A stretch of 64,000 nucleotides of DNA, taken from Blasia pusilla (Eukaryota > Marchantiophyta > Marchantiopsida > Blasiales). The DNA lies in assembly GCA_050084515.1 (NCBI GenBank), contig CM114271.1, positions 31,620,001 to 31,684,000 on the forward strand. The letters run 5' to 3'. The position numbers and the translations under genes are program-made. Of the stretch, positions 57,872-64,000 are shown piece after piece (position 1 is the first letter of the stretch; every line of letters begins with the position of its first letter). The notes beneath the pieces are model-generated. The model had not been told where the DNA came from, did no database searches, and saw only the letters and a list, made by a program, of their open reading frames with translations.

Positions 57872-60800
57872 CCCCGCTCCGATGAGTGGTTGCCTTCGGT
57901 TATATGTAAATTTTATTCTCAATTTATTTCATTTGGTATTTGCCATCTTTGCATGTATGTCTCTATTTCTTGTTAGGGTAGGCATTAACTTAGTTTGTTT
58001 GTTTATACCCATTGGTGATTAAACCATTTTCCATTGGTGAGAAGTGATATGGTTTGTTATTCCTCCTTGGTATTCAAAATATTCCTCCTTGTAACCTTAA
58101 ATGCTACAAATCTAATCCTTTTGTTATCCTTAAAAGACCACATACTAGTTATGGAGGATATGTCTCTAGAGCTTAGCATACACAAATTTAAACTAACTTA
58201 GATGATAATCACACAAGCATATTTCCATTTAAGTAGTTTTTACCTAGAAAAATCTAACTTGAAAGCCTTTTCTTTGAAAAAAAATCTTATTATATGCCAT
58301 CATTCTAGAAATATTTTTTTGAATTAATTAATTTTCTGAATATAACTCAAAAAAATATTTCCCTCCCAACAAAACTTGAAAATTCATCGACTTTCTAAAT
58401 TTTTTAAGTTGCTATTTTTACAATATGGGAAAAAAAGGAATAAAAGGGCAACTTGGAAAATTCTTGAAAAATGTGTGAAAAACTTAATAACTAAATATGT
58501 CCCTTGTCCTTTTCCATTTCCACTTAGCTCTATGGGTGGTTTCTCTAAAATCCCCAAAAAGGAAAATTTATGATATCTTTTTTGGAAATTTTGAATTTCA
58601 CTTTTCATTTGACTTTATTACAATTCATAAATGGAGATAAGAAGAAGGTTTATCATAATATTTTGGGGAAAATACATTCGGTATTTAATTTTCAAGAATT
58701 TTTTGTTAATGAGAAAACAAGATAAATCATGGAGCAAGAAAAACTAGATATTATCCTAACTAAGTCTTTTATTACACAAAAAACCTCTTGTTGACAAGTT
58801 CACCTAACTATGTCTCAAGGTGACTTTTGTTTACTGGGGGATGTGGTATTTGTTGATCCTATATGTTATGGCTTCGTGGGTTGTCTTATATTTACTAAAG
58901 GTTCTATGGTTAATGCAAAAGCAAGAATCAAGGAGTTAAGTTATATGGTTATATGGCTTTGTCCCTTTTGTATTGGAAGTTTTTGGGAACTTACATTTGT
59001 CTTTTGATACTTTCTTGGAAACACGTGCTCATCATGCCTTCGAGGAGTGAGTTTCACCAAGTTGCCCCTTCTTGTAGTCCTTTTTTTTGCAGTCACTACA
59101 ATAACTTATTATTGATAATGTTTTTTGGTGGTTCTCCAAGGTGGACAAGCATTGAAGTTCATACATTATTCATCTTGTTGTCCATTCATATTTGGGCAAC
59201 CACAAATGTTTGTGACAAATTTAAGGAATTAATTGCATATATTTTTTGAGTTATTTTTAATAGAGACTAAGTTATTGTCATTTTCTCATTGCATTCTTTT
59301 TTTGCATTACTTGCATCTTTTGGATTCTAGTGATTTTCCTTGTTCTTTTAAGAGGTTTATTTCTTAATAAAATGATTTTTCAATATAATTTGTTTTTTGA
59401 ATTTTATAATATACTTTTCACTTAAATTAGGTATCTTACTGGGTATATTATGTAATTGCACTTAAATTAGATATCTTAATAGTATTATGTACTATTCACG
59501 CTATCGCTATCCTCATTCATTTACTGGGCAATAGAGGTAGTATCGATAGCCTTTATTTTTTTTTGCAATAAATGTTGTTTGCTTTTCAAGTCCCGAAAGG
59601 GTTAGAAGAAAAATTACCCCATAAAGTGGAACTATATCATATTCAAAACGTGGTGGATATTATGGTAAATTTACTATGTGGATGACTAGTCTCCAGATGG
59701 TCAGGGATTTGAAACTAGGCATGGAAAGATTGAGGTGATGCCATTTCCATGTGGAATGGTTCCACATTTTCACAAAATTTGGGACTTCCCATGGTAAACA
59801 TTAGCATCCTAAACAACACTGAATGTTGTCGGTACTAGGGATATCGCAGTCCCAATTGTGTCCACCCTCATTTGTCTCCACTTAGACTTAGTTTCCTTCT
59901 CCATTTCATTTCCTTTTCCCGTATATCGCATGGAATAATTTAAATCAATTAAATCAATAATCATGGGATAATTCAGTGATTTATGATTTAATTGACCCCA
60001 AGAATTTTAATTGATTTTTAAATCAATTCTCCATTTAATTTCCTTTTCCTATGTATCGCATGGAATAATTTAAATCAATTAAATCATTAATCATGGGATA
60101 ATTCAGTGATTTATGATTTAATTGACCCCAAGAATTTTAATTGAGTTTTGAAACAATTTGAATCAAATATAAAATCTGAAGCTAGTGATCAAAAGGGGTG
60201 CTATTCATTATAATATAAATTTTGTATATATTATAAATTATAAGCTAAAAGCATTAGATCGCTATCCTCATTCTAAACGAGTGTACGTGTGTTGTGAGAT
60301 CAGATCGGGACGGTCCCTTCTGCATGGTGGCCTCAGCCTGTGTTATAACTTCCAATGACTTACCAAACGTTGGTGGGATGCGTGACCAGTACACATAGAT
60401 TTGATTACCTCGTACTAGTGTAACACACTGAAAACATGATTATAGGTCCGGTGCTCTGCAAGGACCAATAATCATGCTGTAAGAAGAAGAAGAAAATTCT
60501 GTCTCCACTACGAAAACCTTCGCTTGTGTGTTTTTTGAGAGGTTTGCATATAAAAACTACAAAACACTCTCACTAGAATGGATTTATTTATACATGAGTG
60601 TTCCATATGCCATCCTAGCGATGATTCAGAAGTGATGATGGGGGAGAGGGTGTGGAGTTTGATCGAGACTCTACTACGTTCTAAGGAAGTGCCAAAGACA
60701 ATGCAAGAATGCTGCAGGTCCTCCGCGAATCAGAAGTAACCTTTAACCTTGTAGTTAATGGGCTCATGATTTGATGAAGACCCGGAGAAAAGCTTAGAAA

Positions 60801-60880
60801 GGCTGCAATTGACAAGGCACGTGCACGTGGAGTGGTCCAGCAATTTTGGTGCCGTGACATATATACTGTGATGCCGTGAC
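57872..60880. other. A+T-rich intergenic DNA
   Basis: No gene seen. Short frames near 58.4-59.2 kb are A+T-rich chance openings. It contains the tandem duplication at 59,899. Confidence 0.55.
59899..60157. repeat. Tandem duplication, two 130-bp units
   Basis: 'ctccatttcatttccttttc' at 59899 recurs at 60029 with one change, and the following 'gtgatttatgatttaattga' block is identical in both. Confidence 0.88.
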
Positions 60881-61687
60881 ATATATGATCGGATGAGTAC
60901 GAGAGTAATGGTGTTTCAAGTGCCGACTTTCACGAGTGTGCATCGAATACGGAAGAGTCTACGTTATTCCAAGGTGAAGCCTCCGTCCAGAAACATGCTC
61001 CATGAGGGCGATTTATTTCGTATAATGTTAAGCACGCGTCTGTCCCCAGACAGCGTAGATCGGTGGACAACTGCATGTTCTGCTGACTCTATGTGGCATC
61101 CATGGTGGTGCTGGGGCTTACGTATACACTTTCATACCCAGCCGCAAGCTTGATTAGTAAAGTTTTCGGTCATCATGATATATAAATCACTAGCCGAAGA
61201 TCCGGAACTGCCCACCGGTTTACAGAACGGATGGATCACTTCGATCATAGAATCAAATTGCAGTATGTCACTCGTCCCAGAAGTATAAAAGCCCGTGAAT
61301 TTATGCACCTTCCACTCGATCTCACTATTGCACACCATAGAGCATTTCTATCGCGCGTGTATGTATGTTGACCACACAGTTTTATTCATGACGTATAGTT
61401 TAGCAAGAAATCGAGTACCGATCTCTATTACATGTTGATCGTCGGAGTCTAGCTGCGCGTACGCATAAACTGATAGTCGGTGTACGTGAGCGCTAGCACC
61501 CAGTAGTTTGAATGTGAGAAGTCCGACGGAAAATTTATTGTCAAGTTTTCCTAGAGTGAGTACTTATATTAGCTGAACATTCGTTACTCCAGGAGGACTA
61601 TTACGGACTTCTCCTGCTATCTAGCTCAGACTCAGAAACAGCAACTTACGGCGAGCTACACACTCGGCAAAGGTGTCATTAATCATA
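60881..61687 (+). other. Upstream region of the polygalacturonase gene
   Basis: Probably promoter and 5' untranslated region. No clear core element fixed. A frame of 86 codons at 60893-61153 has no recognisable domain. Confidence 0.4.
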
Positions 61688-63177
61688 ATGGGGAGGTCCT
61701 TTATTTTCGCTGTGTTATTGTTGCTCCTCACTACTTTCGAGGCTTCAATAAATTCACAATCTGTAGACGTAGACTCTGGAGTAGCCTCTTCTACTAGTAC
61801 TGATGGTGCTGGTACGGTGACGGGAGAAATTTCCAACTTTGAGGGAGAGACGTATCGTGAAGAAGATGAATTAGCCGCGTCAACGGAGTACAACGTGTTG
61901 GATTATGGGGCGGTGGGGGATGGCTCGACGGATGACTCTCAGGTATGCGGGCATGAATTGTGAGCTCCAGCTGGAATTGTGTGTGTGCGCCTGTGGACGT
62001 GCATGGATGACCACCTGCAAACCTCATAACGTTTGATTTTGGTGAATTTTGACTCAAGGCTTGCTAGCGACGGCTTCGAATGGATCGAAGACATGAAATT
62101 CAAACGTCCAGCTCAAATATGGAACCCTTGTTATGAACATGTAACATATATCTGTGGATATGCTTCTGTGATTGGTTGTTGGGTATCCCAACTTACAACG
62201 ACCCAGCGACTTGCCATGGACTAATTCGATTTGGACCTGGGCAGAATTCGTTAACATCACAGACTTGTAAACATCTAACAGTGCCCATCGCGAAATGACA
62301 TGACAAGCCAACGTAGTTAAATAAGAAGTGCCTATATATAGTCGGTTCAGTCGGGTTTATTCGGTGACTCGAATCGTCTATGGTGCGAAATTTTTATTTT
62401 TATTTTTGTATTCTCGAATGGTTCGAAATAGATATAATGTCACAATCGAATCGAGTTAATATGTTTCGTTGTACCTGTCAGATTATTCCAGTCCATCGTC
62501 CTGATTCCAAAACAAAAAAATACCCGTACGATCGCTAATCAGTATTAAGTAACCTCTCGTTCTTTAGGTATGTGCTTGATTAAGATCTGATACAACTACG
62601 TAGGCTTGCGGTGCGTTGATCCCTACCACTGGCACGACTATAGTTTGTTAAGGGGATCAAACGCTTCTGACCTTCATTCAATAGGCAAGTCTTCAAACAC
62701 ACGCAGGCTGAACTCCAAGACTTTCGATTCTACTTCAGTCCTGGATCGATTTGTAGCAGGAAAAGTTATCTGACCTGCAATTCACTCCTAGGTTTTCCTA
62801 TCCTACGCAGATTTTCTCCGATCGTTTCTTCGATAATTCGATTTTACACTTAACAATTGTAAATTGTAGTTGTAGATTCGACCAACCTTGGATCCACCAG
62901 ATCTCTGTCATTTGATTTCGTCTAGCATATCACGTTAGCGCTGGATGAATTATGATAACCTGGTACACGTACAAGTAGCGTTACTTTTGATTACTTTCAT
63001 GGCGTTTCAGCGTACTAATATATTTTCTTGTTTACTGTTTTGGAGCAGGCATTTTTGGAGGCTTGGACTGCTGCATGTGCTACAGCGGCCGCTTATGTGC
63101 ATGCACCGTCAGATTATACCTTCAAAGTGTACCCAGTAACCTTCAAAGGTCCTTGCTTGGCGAACATCACTATGAAG
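61688..63177 (+). CDS. Polygalacturonase-like protein, 5' exons (partial)
   Basis: A secreted pectin-degrading glycoside hydrolase (family 28 fold). Exon 1 is 61688-61942 (85 codons): a signal peptide 'MGRSFIFAVLLLLLTTFEAS', an acidic Ser/Thr-rich pro-region, then 'YNVLDYGAVGDGSTDDSQ', the first coil of the pectin-lyase beta helix. Exon 2 is 63049-63177 (43 codons): 'AFLEAWTAACATAAAYVHAP' and 'VTFKGPCLANITMK'. Both junctions are phase 0, with cag|gtatgc, gagcag|gca and aag|gtaata sites, and together read as the family's usual N-terminal 130 residues. I prefer the ATG at 61688 to that at 61673 for the signal peptide. The catalytic NTD, DD and HG residues lie beyond the window. Confidence 0.85.
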
Positions 63178-64000
63178 GTAATAGCCATCATCTCATAATA
63201 CACTGCTTGCATTTGGCCTTACCTTCTCTTCGACTCAATTTTGAAACCAGATGCGCAAGCCGTCTCAATCAAAGCTGAAATCTCTTGTGTCTAGAGCTCG
63301 ACTGACGCGTGAGAGATGCTGTTGTCGTACGTAGTCCAATCTCTTAACCAGTGTCGGGTTCCCGTGGCTATTCCCTGTTTTCTTCAGTTTCTGCACCACT
63401 CTTCACCATCCAGGTGGGAGGGCGTCCCCGTTGCAGCGGCCACTGGTTCCTGAAGTATACATGTTAGTTTGCTGTCAGTTCACGCTCAAGTTGACACGTA
63501 CAACCGCAAGTATTGTGTGGGTAGTCATCAGCCAATCATTGGAAACTACAATCTTTGAAATAGGGACTGTCACACTACGGTTCCGTTCATATATGTGCTG
63601 TGAATTAGAATTCATGCATGTATCCTCTAGAAAGGTGACAGAGTTGTAGTCGCCAATACGTTCGCGAATATTGCAATGGGCAGTTAGGGTCTGTGTATCA
63701 GTACTCATCGTACTTCCGTGCGTTTGATTCTTCTCTCGAAAAACCTCATGCCAACCTCGGCCAACCAAGCATGTGGAAGCTTATATCCTAGTTCATGGGC
63801 AGTTTATTAAATATTAATTATGTCTGATTGCAATGGATGTAGATAATTCATTCTATGGTATCATCTTGACACTGCAAAGTACTTGGTCTTGTTTAGTGTA
63901 TGATCCTATGAGCTTATATTATGTGCAGTACGGCGATCGTTCAGGGGATCTTGGACGGTCATGGATATGAGATACTGAATGAAGAATCTGTCCATTTGTT
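63178..64000 (+). other. Polygalacturonase intron 2 and possible exon 3
   Basis: An acceptor-like 'tatgtgcag' ends at 63928. After it one frame reads 'TAIVQGILDGHGYEILNEES', resembling the DG-G-W region of polygalacturonases. This frame is not the one that follows directly from exon 2, so either another small exon or splice site is used, or the gene is damaged. The window ends here. Confidence 0.4.

Overview
This is nuclear DNA from a land plant. The evidence is a clade XI leucine-rich-repeat receptor kinase with a GT-AG intron inside its kinase domain, a secreted polygalacturonase split by a long intron, and long intergenic stretches full of Ty1/copia, Ty3/gypsy, hAT and Helitron-like remains. 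The Ty3/gypsy element at 36.4-48.0 kb is of a type I associate with seedless plants and streptophyte algae, so a bryophyte or lycophyte is my guess. That last step is inference from memory, not something the sequence proves.

Layout. 0.25-2.7 kb: a badly decayed copia pol relic (minus strand) carrying a 431-bp non-autonomous hAT element. 5.1-10.7 kb: the receptor kinase (plus strand, two coding exons), whose surroundings are visibly richer in G+C than the flanks. 10.7-24 kb: no recognisable gene, but a second hAT element with a perfect 8-bp target duplication, LTR remnants, a Helitron-like tandem and a G+C-rich hAT-like block. 24.6-27.4 kb: a hAT transposase pseudogene that stays in one frame and is broken only by stop codons. 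27.5-48.6 kb: a head-to-tail satellite of about 180 bp per monomer, split by retroelements: a truncated copia element (28.4-33.3 kb), pieces of a Ty3-type LTR, and an 11.6-kb Ty3/gypsy element. 49.4-56.4 kb: minus-strand remains of a gene that joined a kinase-like domain to a coiled coil and a RING-like zinc finger, partly duplicated and interrupted by an LTR element with a CTAAG target duplication. 56.4-60.9 kb: G+C-rich and then A+T-rich repeats and a solo LTR. 61.7 kb to the right edge: the start of a polygalacturonase gene.

The centrepiece is the Ty3/gypsy element at 36,398-48,023. Besides gag, protease, reverse transcriptase, RNase H and integrase, it carries a DNMT3-like cytosine-5 DNA methyltransferase domain between protease and reverse transcriptase, and a complete C4HC3 PHD finger just after the integrase. 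It is therefore a retroelement carrying both a potential DNA-methylation writer and a potential histone reader, and it sits inside a satellite array. This copy is dead: it has many stops and frameshifts, and a 1,022-bp solo LTR lies inside the methyltransferase. The domain architecture is still clear.

Only two host genes look functional: the RGF1-INSENSITIVE-like receptor kinase and the polygalacturonase. Everything between them is mobile or repetitive DNA, or decayed gene remains.
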